64,000 nucleotides of DNA from VGJW01 sp035285595 (GCA_035285595.1 JAYKGV010000049.1:1-64000), one strand, 5' to 3'. Shown: positions 51,437-60,715, counted from the first letter of the stretch. Program-made: numbers and translations. The notes: generated from the letters alone by a model not told the origin.

Positions 51437-53700
51437 GCGAACGTCCGGGTTGGTTGGCTCGTCTGCAGGATCTGTTCTTTCGCCCGGGTACAGGCGATCT
51501 GCGCGCCCCTGCCGAAGATCGCACGCCCGGGACCCGCATTCCCATCGAAGAGCCTGGTCGCAAGGTGCGCGTGGGCATCGACGTGGGGGGGACATTCACG
51601 CATGCCGTGGCGCTTGATGCCGAAAACCTCGGGATCTTGGCCAGTTGCAAGGTGCCGACGACGCATCGGGCTCCAGAGGGCGTGGCCGCGGGCATCGTCG
51701 AAGGTCTGGGCCGGTTGCTTGCGGAAGGTGGCATTCATCCCTCCCGGATAGTCCTCATCGCCCACAGCACGACGCAGGCGACCAATGCCTTGCTTGAGGG
51801 GGACGTGGCTCCCGTTGGCATCCTGGCGATGGCCTCGGGATTCGATCGTGGGATGACGAAGCGGGCCACCCGTCTGGGCCGCATGCCACTGGGCGGCGGG
51901 CAGTTTCTCGAGACCCACCATGCTTTTCTCGATCTCTCGAATGGGCTGGTTTCTCATGAGGTCGATCTCGCCGTTCAGCGCTTGCAAGCGGCAGGTGCCC
52001 GGGCCTTTGCCGTCTCGGCAGCCTTTGGGGTGGATGACGTGGCCGCCGAACAGGCCGTGGTCGCCATGCTGCGCGAGCGGGGTCTGCACGCGTGCGCGGG
52101 CCACGAAATTTCCCAGCGCTACGGCCTTCGTGCCCGTACTCGGACGGCCGTCCTGAACGCTGCGATGCTCCCGCGCATGGTGGAGACGGCCGACATGACG
52201 GAAGCCAGCGTCCGTTCGGCTGGCATTACGGCACCCTTGATGGTCATGCGTTCAGACGGCGGGGTCATGGCCGTCGATGAGATGCGCAAGCGCCCCATCC
52301 TTACCATGCTCTCGGGTCCTGCGGCCGGGGTGGCGGCGGCCATGATGCATGTGCGGCTGACCGACGGCATTTTTCTCGAGGTGGGAGGGACCAGTACCGA
52401 TATCTCGGTCATTCGGAACGGCAAGGCCCAGGTACGTTCAGCCGAGCTGGGCGGGCACCGGCTGTACCTGCGGACCCTCGACGTGCGGACGTTGGGAGTG
52501 GCCGGCGGCTCGATGATCCGGACCCAAGGGGGGCGGATCACGCGGGTGGGGCCGCGCAGCGCCCACATCGCGGGCCTTGCCTATGCAGCATTTCCCAACG
52601 CTGACATGCGTATGGCCGAGGTGGTCCGGCATCAGCCGCTGCCTGGTGATCCGGAGGACTATGTCGCTTTGCGGACCGGCGACCAAGTGGTTCACACGTT
52701 CACCAATACGTGCGCGGCCAATGTGCTTGGGCTCGTGCCGCCGGGCGACGCCGCGGCCGGAGCCGTGGAGCAGGCTCGGCAGGCAGCCCTGCGCATCGGC
52801 CAGGGCCTTGGCTTGTCGCCTGAGGAAGTGGCCGATCGCGTCCAGCGTCTGTCGGCCGAGATGGTCGTACCGGTTGTTCGACGCTTGATGGCCGACTACA
52901 AGCTGGATCCGAGGCTTGCGACCCTGGTGGGGGGCGGCGGGGGGGCGTCGGCCATCGTGCCCTATGTGGCCCGCGTCCTTGGTCTGCCCTTCGTGGTAGC
53001 GGATCATGCCGACGTGATCTCGGCTATTGGGGTGGCGCTTGCGCTCGTGCGGGAGACGATCGAACGCACGGTGCTCGATCCCAAGCCGGAGGATTTGTTG
53101 CGGATTCGTCGCGAGGCCGAAGAGGCCGTGCAGAAGCTTGGGGCTGCGGCCGGCACGATTGAGGTTCATTTGGAGGTAGACCCTCAGCGCAATCTGGTCC
53201 GAGCCATTGCCACCGGGGCCACCGAGTTGCGCACCAGGGACCTTGTGGGTGCCGAGCGCCCACAGGCGGAGCGATTGGCTGTGGCGGCCCGTTCGCTTGG
53301 CGTCGGTGAGAAGGAGCTGCGCAGCCTCGCTACGACCGAAGCTCACGAAGTTCTGGGGGCCACGCGCGAGGTGGCCCGTTTCGCGGGCTTCTGGCGTGAG
53401 CGTCGGTTGGGTCTGCGCGTCATGGACTTCGAGGGGGTCATACGTCTGCAGACCAACCATGGAGCCGTCGAGAGCACCCGACATGGCGAGCTGGGACCTG
53501 CCCTGAAGCAGTTTCTCGAAACCCGGGCGCGTTACGGGGATGGGGGCAAGGAAATACCGGACGTTTTTTTGCTGGCGGGTCGCCGGATCGTGGATCTGTC
53601 CGGCCTCTCGTCTGCCGAACAGGTCGTGTCCCTGGGCTTGGCCGAGTTGGAAGGCTTGCCGCCTGAGGCGCCCATCGTCCTCGTAGGCGCCCTGCGCTGA
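51433..53700 (+). CDS. Hydantoinase/5-oxoprolinase A-type ATP-dependent amidohydrolase
   Basis: 755 aa. After an unusual N-terminal extension of about 45 residues (MSERPGWLARLQDLFFRPGT...), the HyuA domain begins VRVGIDVGGTFTHAVALD, followed by IAHSTTQATNALLEGDVAPV, the N-domain/hydantoinase junction MLSGPAAGVAAA, LEVGGTSTDISVIRNGKA and VGGGGGASAIVPYVARVLGLP. These ASKHA-fold enzymes open hydantoin, oxoproline or related rings with ATP, usually with a HyuB subunit. No hyuB follows: the next gene is on the other strand. The ATG overlaps the permease stop. The last ~200 residues are less typical. Confidence 0.85.
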   Translation: MSERPGWLARLQDLFFRPGTGDLRAPAEDRTPGTRIPIEEPGRKVRVGIDVGGTFTHAVALDAENLGILASCKVPTTHRAPEGVAAGIVEGLGRLLAEGGIHPSRIVLIAHSTTQATNALLEGDVAPVGILAMASGFDRGMTKRATRLGRMPLGGGQFLETHHAFLDLSNGLVSHEVDLAVQRLQAAGARAFAVSAAFGVDDVAAEQAVVAMLRERGLHACAGHEISQRYGLRARTRTAVLNAAMLPRMVETADMTEASVRSAGITAPLMVMRSDGGVMAVDEMRKRPILTMLSGPAAGVAAAMMHVRLTDGIFLEVGGTSTDISVIRNGKAQVRSAELGGHRLYLRTLDVRTLGVAGGSMIRTQGGRITRVGPRSAHIAGLAYAAFPNADMRMAEVVRHQPLPGDPEDYVALRTGDQVVHTFTNTCAANVLGLVPPGDAAAGAVEQARQAALRIGQGLGLSPEEVADRVQRLSAEMVVPVVRRLMADYKLDPRLATLVGGGGGASAIVPYVARVLGLPFVVADHADVISAIGVALALVRETIERTVLDPKPEDLLRIRREAEEAVQKLGAAAGTIEVHLEVDPQRNLVRAIATGATELRTRDLVGAERPQAERLAVAARSLGVGEKELRSLATTEAHEVLGATREVARFAGFWRERRLGLRVMDFEGVIRLQTNHGAVESTRHGELGPALKQFLETRARYGDGGKEIPDVFLLAGRRIVDLSGLSSAEQVVSLGLAELEGLPPEAPIVLVGALR

Positions 53701-53706
53701 GTTCCG

Positions 53707-54378
53707 TCAGGCCAGCAGCTGGATCCGCTCGTCCAGCGGTACCCATGCATAGCCGGCGTCACGTGCCTGGTCGATGAGGTGGGGCAACATCGCCAAGGTG
53801 GCCGCCCGGCTGTCGCGACGGATGTTCGACCCGTCGTGCAGCAAGCCGATGCCGCCCGGTGCCAACTGCGTCGCGTGCCACGCGAGGGCTTCCTCGACCG
53901 TAGGAGCCAGCCAATCCCAAGTCATCATCGACCACTGGACGGCTGTTAGCCCCTCGCTGGCCAGTGTCTTCATCACGCGCGCGTCGTAACGGCCGTAGGT
54001 GGGTCTGAAGAGAGCCGGGCGCTTCCCTGTCAGCCGCTCCAAGGTTTCTTGACAGCGGGCGATTTCCGTTTCGATGTCCGCATCCGCAATCTCTGGAAGC
54101 TTGGGGTGGGTGTCTGTGTGATTGGCCAGGACATGGCCTTCTGCGGCCATGCGACGCACGAGTTCCGGATGGTTTCTGGCATTGTGACCGACCAGGAAGA
54201 ACGTGGCCCGGACATCCTTTCGGGCGAGGACGTCCAGAATCAATCCCGACCAGTCAGGGTGAGGTCCGTCGTCAAAGGTCAGGACCAGTTCGCGGGCCGT
54301 GGTGGCCAGATGGGTGGCGATGGGCAGGCCAGGCAGGAGCGGCACGCCGTGGTAGGGATTCGCGACGAGAGTATCCAT
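53707..54378 (-). CDS. Polysaccharide deacetylase (NodB domain)
   Basis: 223 aa. The first NodB motif LVLTFDDGPHPDWSGL supplies the catalytic Asp and metal Asp, and the second, GHVLANHTDTHPKLPEI, the metal His residues. Further motifs are FRPTYGRYDARVM and GGIGLLHDGSN. It probably removes N-acetyl groups from chitin-like polymers or peptidoglycan; no signal peptide is seen, so location is unclear. The start ATG 54378 has TACGAT 7 nt upstream within TGC-TACGAT; the frame extends upstream into the protease gene as shadow only. It is 6 bp from the convergent hydantoinase gene. Confidence 0.88.
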   Translation of the reverse strand: MDTLVANPYHGVPLLPGLPIATHLATTARELVLTFDDGPHPDWSGLILDVLARKDVRATFFLVGHNARNHPELVRRMAAEGHVLANHTDTHPKLPEIADADIETEIARCQETLERLTGKRPALFRPTYGRYDARVMKTLASEGLTAVQWSMMTWDWLAPTVEEALAWHATQLAPGGIGLLHDGSNIRRDSRAATLAMLPHLIDQARDAGYAWVPLDERIQLLA

Positions 54379-54385
54379 GGAGGTC

Positions 54386-54391
54386 ATCGTA
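54386..54391 (-). promoter_or_regulatory. Extended -10 of the deacetylase gene, leaderless
   Basis: TGC-TACGAT on the minus strand with the ATG 7 nt downstream. TGACCA lies 18 nt upstream as a possible -35. Confidence 0.45.
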
Positions 54392-54442
54392 GCAAGAAGG
54401 ACCCGGCTGTGGTCAGCTCGGATCCTTCGTCGACGTTCTTGC

Positions 54443-55870
54443 CTATTGCGTGGCCAGGTCAACCCGGATGCGACCGAAGCCGAACCTGCTGTCCCGACCC
54501 TTGCTGCCTTTGTCGTCCACGGCCTGCTCGATCCGGGCCTGGATGGCATCCACGCTGAAGCTGGGATTTCGGTGGGCAATGAGAGCGGCCTCGGCAGCCA
54601 CCATCGGGCAGGCCATGCTTGTCCCCGAGAGCTTCGCATAGCCGGTTTTGCCCGTCTTGTTTGCCGACAGGGGCACCGTCGACCAGATGCCGGCGCCGGG
54701 GGCAGCCACGCTGATCTTTGCGCCACGGTTCGAGAAACCGGACAGGTATTCCCAGAAGAGGAACTTGGAAGTGCTGCTGACGGCAAGGGCGCCGGGATCA
54801 TTGGCCGGCGATCCGACCTCGCCTCCGCTGTTGCCTGCGGCGCAGACCACGACGCATCCCTTGGACCGGGCATAAGCGATGGCGCTCGACAGGGCGGCGT
54901 CGACGCTGGTGTCTGCCGAGCCCAGGCTCATGTTGATGACCTTTGCACCGTAATCGGCCGCATACTTGATGCCTTCGAGGACCGTCGAAGTCGAACCTTC
55001 GCCGTTGTCTCCGAGGACTTTGACGGCCATCAGGTAGGCCTTGGGAGCGACGCCCGCGATACCCACGCCGTTTCGGGCCGCGGCGCCGATGATGCCGGCC
55101 ACGTGCGTGCCGTGCCCGAAGCGGTCCATGATGTCCTTGTTCTTGTCCGCGAAGTTCCAACCCATCAGCACCCGCCCGGCGAGGTCCGGATGGTTGTAGT
55201 CGATGCCGGTGTCGAGGACGGCCACGGTGACGCCATCTCCCTGGGTACGTGCGGCGGCATCAGCGGCCTTGATTTGCTTATAACCCCACTGATCGTCAAG
55301 GTAAGGGTCTTCGGAAGCATCTGCGGCGAGACCGTCGAACAGGCCCGACAGCCCGTAGCGACGATTCGGCAGGACGGCCACGACGGCGGGGTCGGCGAGG
55401 TATCGGGCCTGAGCCTGGGCGAAGCTCATGCCAGAGGGCAGTTCGAGGGTCTGGAAGGTGTCGCCGAGCGAGAGGGTCGAGATCTTCCGGACACCGAGGT
55501 TCTGGATGCCGCGGCCGAGGGTGGCGCCCTGCCTGACCTGGACGATGACCTGCCCGGCCACGATGCCCGAAAGGGCACTGAAGTCGGCGAGATCCACGGG
55601 TGCACCTTCAGGGCGGTCGTCGTCAGCCTCAGGTGCGGGGGCCACAGCCGGACCTCCGAAGGCCGGGGCCGGGGTCAGTGCCGAGGCACCGGGTTGCGTC
55701 CCGATCATCATGGAGGGCAACTCGACCACAGGTGCGGCCTTCGGTGCGCTGGGGGCCGTCGAGACCTGCACCGGCGTGGTGGTCGATGCCACGGGAGCTT
55801 GCCGACCGCAAGCAGCCAGGACACTACCCGCGAGGGCGAGGGGCAGCCAGGGAAGCGTGGTGCGGGGCAT
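54443..55870 (-). CDS. Subtilisin-like serine protease (S8), lipoprotein
   Basis: 475 aa. The signal peptide has lipobox LAAC (Cys21), so the protein is predicted to be lipidated. A Pro/Ala/Thr linker leads to an inhibitor-I9-like propeptide (about 100-170; IVAGQVIVQVRQGATLG). The S8 domain has the triad Asp in VAVLDTGIDYNHPDLAG, His in FGHGTHVAGI and Ser in LSGTSMACPMVAAEAAL, plus the oxyanion Asn in CAAGNSGG. It probably matures envelope or extracellular proteins. It starts at ATG 55870 with GGAG upstream. Next genes downstream (deacetylase) and upstream (DUF2993-like) are on the same strand with 64-bp and 110-bp gaps. Confidence 0.93.
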   Translation of the reverse strand: MPRTTLPWLPLALAGSVLAACGRQAPVASTTTPVQVSTAPSAPKAAPVVELPSMMIGTQPGASALTPAPAFGGPAVAPAPEADDDRPEGAPVDLADFSALSGIVAGQVIVQVRQGATLGRGIQNLGVRKISTLSLGDTFQTLELPSGMSFAQAQARYLADPAVVAVLPNRRYGLSGLFDGLAADASEDPYLDDQWGYKQIKAADAAARTQGDGVTVAVLDTGIDYNHPDLAGRVLMGWNFADKNKDIMDRFGHGTHVAGIIGAAARNGVGIAGVAPKAYLMAVKVLGDNGEGSTSTVLEGIKYAADYGAKVINMSLGSADTSVDAALSSAIAYARSKGCVVVCAAGNSGGEVGSPANDPGALAVSSTSKFLFWEYLSGFSNRGAKISVAAPGAGIWSTVPLSANKTGKTGYAKLSGTSMACPMVAAEAALIAHRNPSFSVDAIQARIEQAVDDKGSKGRDSRFGFGRIRVDLATQ

Positions 55871-55965
55871 CGGTCTCTCCAGAAGGGTCGGCCAAGGTGG
55901 CTGAGATCTTGTCGGAGAAAGCCCCGTGACGGATGCGGCTGCATCGCTAACAAGAGAAAAAGCTT

Positions 55966-55975
55966 AGGTTAACCT
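55966..55975. repeat. 10-bp palindrome AGGTTAACCT upstream of the S8 protease
   Basis: A perfect palindrome about 95 bp before the protease start and 6 bp from the stop of the DUF2993-like gene. Possible regulator site; short enough to be chance. Confidence 0.3.
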
Positions 55976-55980
55976 TGGAT

Positions 55981-56970
55981 TCAACTGCCGGCGGCCAACT
56001 CGTCGAGTCCCGGAAGGTGCACCAGTAAAGCGCCGCGTCGCACAAGGCGGCTGTGACCCGCTTGCAGCTGTTCCTCCAGGACGTCGAGCGACATGTCCAG
56101 CCAAGCGGCTGCGGGATCGAGCGGCATCACATGGCAATGGGTGTCGTGCATCTGCATCCGCCCCACGTGCATGTCGTGTCCCACGGCATGCAGCCAGGCC
56201 TCCGGCTGCGCATCCTCGGCGAGGGAGCTCGGCGGTGGCGGCGGCTCTCCCGCATAGGTCAGGACCATCTCCCCGTCTCCGAGCTCGAGTTGACGCACGC
56301 GACCGTGACTGCGAGGAGACGGGACGATCCGGGCCGGATCCAGGCGAATGCGCATGCCCCGGACCTCGACCGGCCCCCCGGTGGGCAGGGTCAGCCAACG
56401 TTCGAGCCTTCCCCCGATAAGGTCCAGGACCCCTCCCACGCGCAGGCCGCCAATCTCCAGGCGCTGTACGGTGAAGGAGAGTTTGCCGTCGGACTCCAGC
56501 CCGAGGGGGCCGGCAAGGAGCACGGGGGCGCGCAGCAGGCCCAGACGAGCCGTACCGGAGAGACGCAGGCCCCTGCCTTCCAACTGTACGACCACTTCTT
56601 GCATGGGCTGGCCGGGAAGGTCGCGCAGCATCCGGGCCACGAGGCACTCGATCGTCTGGGCAGCGAGCCTGATCCTGCCCGAAACGATGTGGAAATCGTA
56701 CGAATCCTTGTCTTCCGGCCGAAGGGCCTGGGCCGGGTCATGGGCCACCAGATCGGCCACGAGTTCCTCAAGGTGAAGGGCGACGTGCGGTTCGAGGTGA
56801 AGCGTGGTTTCCCTCGCCCAGATCCGAACGGTCCCGTGTGGCGGTGCCTCAGGCCGTGGACGAGGGGGCTGGGCCAGTTCCTCGACGAGCCGGCCGCCGG
56901 CAGCCTTCAGAAAGGCTGCGGCCACGCCGATGCGGGCGCCTAGGCTGAGAGGCCTGTCAGAAGCGGCCAT
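55981..56970 (-). CDS. DUF2993/LmeA-like predicted lipid-binding protein
   Basis: 329 aa. No signal peptide. The central part repeats the DUF2993-type pattern of strands and amphipathic turns (DFHIVSGRIRLAAQTIECLV, VQLEGRGLRLSGTARLGL, FTVQRLEIGGLRVGGVLDLIGG). Families of this kind are found in Cyanobacteria and Actinobacteria and are thought to bind phospholipids; the match here is by pattern only. A Pro-rich loop (GEPPPPPSSLAEDAQ) precedes a second, uncharacterised half. Start ATG 56970 is preceded 8 nt upstream by TAACAT. Confidence 0.5.
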   Translation of the reverse strand: MAASDRPLSLGARIGVAAAFLKAAGGRLVEELAQPPRPRPEAPPHGTVRIWARETTLHLEPHVALHLEELVADLVAHDPAQALRPEDKDSYDFHIVSGRIRLAAQTIECLVARMLRDLPGQPMQEVVVQLEGRGLRLSGTARLGLLRAPVLLAGPLGLESDGKLSFTVQRLEIGGLRVGGVLDLIGGRLERWLTLPTGGPVEVRGMRIRLDPARIVPSPRSHGRVRQLELGDGEMVLTYAGEPPPPPSSLAEDAQPEAWLHAVGHDMHVGRMQMHDTHCHVMPLDPAAAWLDMSLDVLEEQLQAGHSRLVRRGALLVHLPGLDELAAGS

Positions 56971-56978
56971 GACCACGC

Positions 56979-57008
56979 ATGTTACCCGCAACCCCACTGG
57001 CCTGTCCT
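56979..57008 (-). promoter_or_regulatory. Leaderless-type promoter of the DUF2993-like gene
   Basis: Minus strand AGGACA (57008-57003), 18 nt, TAACAT (56984-56979), then 8 nt to the ATG at 56970. Confidence 0.45.
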
Positions 57009-57016
57009 GCTTCTGA

Positions 57017-57060
57017 ATGGAGCATATGTCTCCATGGAGAATACGGATTGATATTCTCCA
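57017..57060. promoter_or_regulatory. Cluster of overlapping inverted repeats before the M16 peptidase
   Basis: ATGGAG-N7-CTCCAT (57017-57035), the 12-bp palindrome TCTCCATGGAGA (57029-57040) and TGGAGAATA-N8-TATTCTCCA (57035-57060) share a GGAG/CTCC core. Lies between the divergent DUF2993-like and M16 genes; looks like a multi-site operator. Confidence 0.5.
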
Positions 57061-57251
57061 GATAGTTTTGCACTCCTAGTGGATATCGTGGGGATGTTCA
57101 AGAGGAGTTTCATCGCGTGTGAGGCTTTCCAACGGAGGAGAATTGTCATCTTTCCCGGACTTTTCCCGAAGAGGGTCGTGTGGGGTTTTCCATTCGGGGC
57201 ATGATCTTCGTCACGCCGCCCCATCTCGGTGGCGTGCCGGAGAACTCCTGC

Positions 57252-60143
57252 ATGCATCAATCCATTCGCCTGGCCGTGGCTTTTGCGGTGTCTCTGATTG
57301 TGGGCTGTGGGCAAGCCACCAAGCCTCCGGAGGCTCCTGTTGCCCTTCAGCCTCCCATGTTCACCGCTGAAGATGCGTCCCAAGTGGAGGAGCTGAAGCT
57401 GCCCAATGGCTTGACGGTGCTGCTCAAGCCCGATCGAGCGGCTCCTGTCGTCACCTGGATGGTCTGGTATCGCGTGGGCAGTCGGAACGAGGGAGCGGGC
57501 ATCACGGGCAGCGCTCATCTTCTGGAGCACATGCTTTTCAAGGGAACCAGAGTCTTCAAGAAGGGGCAGATTGCTCAGGTGCTGGGCCGCAATGGAGCGC
57601 GCTTCAATGCAAGTACGAGCTACGATTTCACGAACTATTTCGAGACGTATTCCAGTGATCGTCTGGAGATGGGCCTCGCCATCGAAGCCGACCGCATGCG
57701 TAATGCGATGATTCTCGATGCCGAACGTCGTCCTGAGATGACGGTGGTTCGCAACGAATTGGAGCGTGGCGAGAACGAGCCCAGTCGCGTCCTGTATCAG
57801 ACGGTTCGGGACGTCGCCTTCTTGTCCCATCCCTATGGTCATCCGATCATCGGTTACCGCAGCGACGTGGAAGGGGTGTCCACGGAGAAGCTCAGGAAGT
57901 TCTATGACGCGCATTATCATCCCAACAATGCTGTGGCCGTCCTTGTGGGCGATTTCGACCGGAAGGAGGCCGTCAGGATGATCCGGCAGGCCTTCGGAGG
58001 AATTCCGCGGGGGCCAGAGGTGACTGATCCTTACACGGCAGAGGAGCAGCAGTTGGGCGAGCGCCGTGTGGAGTTGAGGCGCAGGGGTGAGACCAACTTG
58101 GTGTCCATGGCTTATAAGCTGCCGGGCGCCTTGGATCCTCGTACCCCCCAGATCTCGATCCTCGAATCGGTTCTGGGCGGTGGGGCCAACAGCCGTCTGG
58201 TTCGCCGCCTGGTCGATACGGGCCTGGCTACCGACGTCTGGGTGAGTGCCGAACAACTGCGGGATGCCGGCCTGTTCTGGATTGAAGCCACCTTGCCGCC
58301 CGGCGGTGGCCACGCCAAGGTCGAGCAGGCCATTGACGAGGAGATCGCCAAGCTACGTACGGAAGGCGTCACCGCTGCGGAGGTCGCGGCAGCGAAGAAT
58401 CAGGCCGCTGCCTCGGTGGCCTACCGCGTCGAAAGCACGTCGGGCTTAGCCTCGGCCTTGGGGCAATGGTGGATTCTGGGTGACTGGAAGCGATTCTTCA
58501 GCTTGCAGGAGCAGATGGCTGCGGTTGAGCCCGAGGCCGTCAAGGTGGCGGCCCTCGAGTTTCTCGAGCCTCTTTCCCGCACGGTGGGACGCTATGTCGC
58601 CACCAAGGACGGTCCACGCATGAAGAGGGCTGAGGCCGGTCAAGGCAAGGCGGTCGCATCTCGCGAGACCGTGGAGCGCCTTCCCTTGCAACGATGGGAG
58701 TCCCGAGCGCCCCAGGCGAGGCCCGCGCCGGACTGGAAGGTGCAGCAACTTGGCAACGGTTTGGTCCTCGCCGTTCTCGAGCGGCCCGGAGCTCCGACGG
58801 TATCCGTGCAGGGCTGGGTCGAAGCCGGCAGCATATTCGATCGTCTTCCTGCCGGGACGGCAGCCGTTCAGGATCGACCCGGCCTTGCCGCACTGACGGC
58901 TGGAATGTTGGAGCGTGGCACTCGCCAGCGCGATCGTCTGACTCTGGCGCGTGACCTCGACAACGTAGGGGCTTCGGTAACATTTTCGTGCGGGGAGGAA
59001 CTCACGACCTTCCGTGGTCGTGCAGTCAAGAAGGATGCGGATCTTCTTCTCGGCACGACTCTCGAGATGCTGACTCAGCCCTCTTTCCCCGAGGTGGAGG
59101 TCAAGTTGCTCAAGGAACAGCAGATAGCTCGCATCCGTGAAGGAGAGGATCAGCCAGCCGTTCGTGCGTCGCGGCTGCTGCGGCAGCAGCTCTTTTCGGC
59201 TAACCATCCGTATCATCCGGCAGATCCCGACGCTCAGATCGCAAGTCTTTCAGGTCTCAAGAGCGAAGATCTGCAGCGTTTTCATGCGGCTTTCTACGGT
59301 GCGGACGCGACTCGCCTTGTCGTGGTGGGTGACGTGACCGCCGACCATGTGTTCGATCTGGTTCGCGGGGCCACCGAGGGGTGGAAGCGCGGTCAGCCCG
59401 TGGATCTCGACGACAGGAGCCTGCCTTTGCATCGCTTGTCCGTGTCGGATGGCGAGGGTGACGGGATACCTTCCTTCCGTGCCCCGCAGAAGGAACACAA
59501 GGGCATCGTGTCGGACTATGTCGGCGAAGCCGCCAACGTTGAGATTCGCATTGGCTCCCGACTGGCGCTGAAGCGCAACGAGCCGGTCTGGTACACCATG
59601 CGCGTCTTGAATCACATGCTCGGGGGGTCGACGCTGACAGGGCGTCTGGGCCTGAGATTGCGTGATCAACTGGGTCTGACCTACGGTGTGACCTCGGGTT
59701 TCGTGTCGGCACGGGGCGTACAAGGCAGAGATGGCATCTGGACCACTGGCATCACGGTCAACCGTGACAATGTGGATACGGCGCTTGTCGAGTTCCGCAA
59801 GGTGCTTGACGAGTTCGTTGCGGCGGGTTCAGGAAATGTCGGCGGAATCACGCAAGAGGACCTTGCCGATGCCCGCAACGCCCTTGTGGGTGAGATGGCG
59901 GTCTCCCTCTCCTCGGTGGGCGGGGTGTCGTCCTACGCGGCCGAACTGTTGGATCACTTCAAGATCCGTGAAGCGGGCGGCCCCATGGGGCTCAAGTCCC
60001 GCTGGGAGGAGTATCCGCGCCGTATGGGCGAGGTCAACCGCGATGGCGTCATCGCCCTGTTCCGGTCGAGGATCCGCAAGGATGACCTGAGGATTGTCGT
60101 CTCTGGGCCTTGGGTCTCGCCCGAGCAGCGAGTCCAGCCTTGA
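57252..60143 (+). CDS. M16 zinc peptidase, two-domain lipoprotein
   Basis: 963 aa. Signal peptide with lipobox LIVGC (Cys19). The first M16 domain has the inverted zinc motif HLLEH in GSAHLLEHMLFKGT and NASTSYDFTNYFETYSSDRLEMGL. After about residue 500 a second M16 half follows (NGLVLAVLERPGAPTVSVQGWVEAGS) that lacks HxxEH (it reads TAGMLERGTRQRDRL), so only the first half should be catalytic. Such pairs degrade peptides in the periplasm. ATG 57252 is preferred to the upstream in-frame GTG 57180, as GGAG lies 9 nt before it and the lipobox signal starts there. The gmk-like gene overlaps its stop as TTGA. Confidence 0.92.
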   Translation: MHQSIRLAVAFAVSLIVGCGQATKPPEAPVALQPPMFTAEDASQVEELKLPNGLTVLLKPDRAAPVVTWMVWYRVGSRNEGAGITGSAHLLEHMLFKGTRVFKKGQIAQVLGRNGARFNASTSYDFTNYFETYSSDRLEMGLAIEADRMRNAMILDAERRPEMTVVRNELERGENEPSRVLYQTVRDVAFLSHPYGHPIIGYRSDVEGVSTEKLRKFYDAHYHPNNAVAVLVGDFDRKEAVRMIRQAFGGIPRGPEVTDPYTAEEQQLGERRVELRRRGETNLVSMAYKLPGALDPRTPQISILESVLGGGANSRLVRRLVDTGLATDVWVSAEQLRDAGLFWIEATLPPGGGHAKVEQAIDEEIAKLRTEGVTAAEVAAAKNQAAASVAYRVESTSGLASALGQWWILGDWKRFFSLQEQMAAVEPEAVKVAALEFLEPLSRTVGRYVATKDGPRMKRAEAGQGKAVASRETVERLPLQRWESRAPQARPAPDWKVQQLGNGLVLAVLERPGAPTVSVQGWVEAGSIFDRLPAGTAAVQDRPGLAALTAGMLERGTRQRDRLTLARDLDNVGASVTFSCGEELTTFRGRAVKKDADLLLGTTLEMLTQPSFPEVEVKLLKEQQIARIREGEDQPAVRASRLLRQQLFSANHPYHPADPDAQIASLSGLKSEDLQRFHAAFYGADATRLVVVGDVTADHVFDLVRGATEGWKRGQPVDLDDRSLPLHRLSVSDGEGDGIPSFRAPQKEHKGIVSDYVGEAANVEIRIGSRLALKRNEPVWYTMRVLNHMLGGSTLTGRLGLRLRDQLGLTYGVTSGFVSARGVQGRDGIWTTGITVNRDNVDTALVEFRKVLDEFVAAGSGNVGGITQEDLADARNALVGEMAVSLSSVGGVSSYAAELLDHFKIREAGGPMGLKSRWEEYPRRMGEVNRDGVIALFRSRIRKDDLRIVVSGPWVSPEQRVQP

Positions 60144-60715
60144 AGTCCGCCGGCGGACACTCATTGCCCTTATGGGTGGTGGTAGGTCCTTCCGGCAGCG
60201 GCAAGACCACGTTGGTAGATGCCTTGGCCTCTTCGGGCCGGGGCATCGTCCGGGCCGTGACGTGCACGACGCGTCCGCCCAGACTGGGTGAGCGCGATGG
60301 CGTGGATTACCATTTCCGGTCCGAGGATCAGTTCTTGCGGATGCTCGACGCCGGGGAGCTGGTGGAGCATACGCTCTACGGTGGATATCGCTACGGTCTG
60401 CCGTGGCTCTCTGTTGGGGATGGTTTCAAGACCGTGGTGGTTGTGGTCGACCCCCCGGGAGTGCTCAACTTGCGTCAAGGTTTGAACCGTCCCTTGGTGG
60501 TGGTGGGCCTGTCTGGCCTCGACGAGGCAGAACTTTGTCGACGCATGCAAGAGCGCGGGGACGACTCCGAAGCGGTGGCGGCTCGGGTCTCGTTGGCCCG
60601 TGCGGAGGCCGCCGCCATTCGGGCATGCGCGGAGGTGGTCTTGCCCGCCTTGTCCCCGGCAGAGTTGCGGGATGTCGTCCTTGACCTCATGAAACAGCGC
60701 CGGGTTCTTACTTGA
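60140..60715 (+). CDS. gmk: Guanylate kinase-like nucleotide kinase
   Basis: 191 aa. P-loop VVVGPSGSGKTTLVDALAS, then RAVTCTTRPPRLGERDGVDYHF and FLRMLDAGELVEHTLYGGYRYGLP, which match the GMP-binding and lid regions of guanylate kinase (GMP + ATP to GDP). It is the natural next step after guaB/guaA but lies apart from them. The start is uncertain: TTG 60140 overlaps the M16 stop (TTGA), and TTG 60110 and a later TTG are also open. The stop codon is inside the terminator stem. Confidence 0.85.
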   Translation: MKSAGGHSLPLWVVVGPSGSGKTTLVDALASSGRGIVRAVTCTTRPPRLGERDGVDYHFRSEDQFLRMLDAGELVEHTLYGGYRYGLPWLSVGDGFKTVVVVVDPPGVLNLRQGLNRPLVVVGLSGLDEAELCRRMQERGDDSEAVAARVSLARAEAAAIRACAEVVLPALSPAELRDVVLDLMKQRRVLT

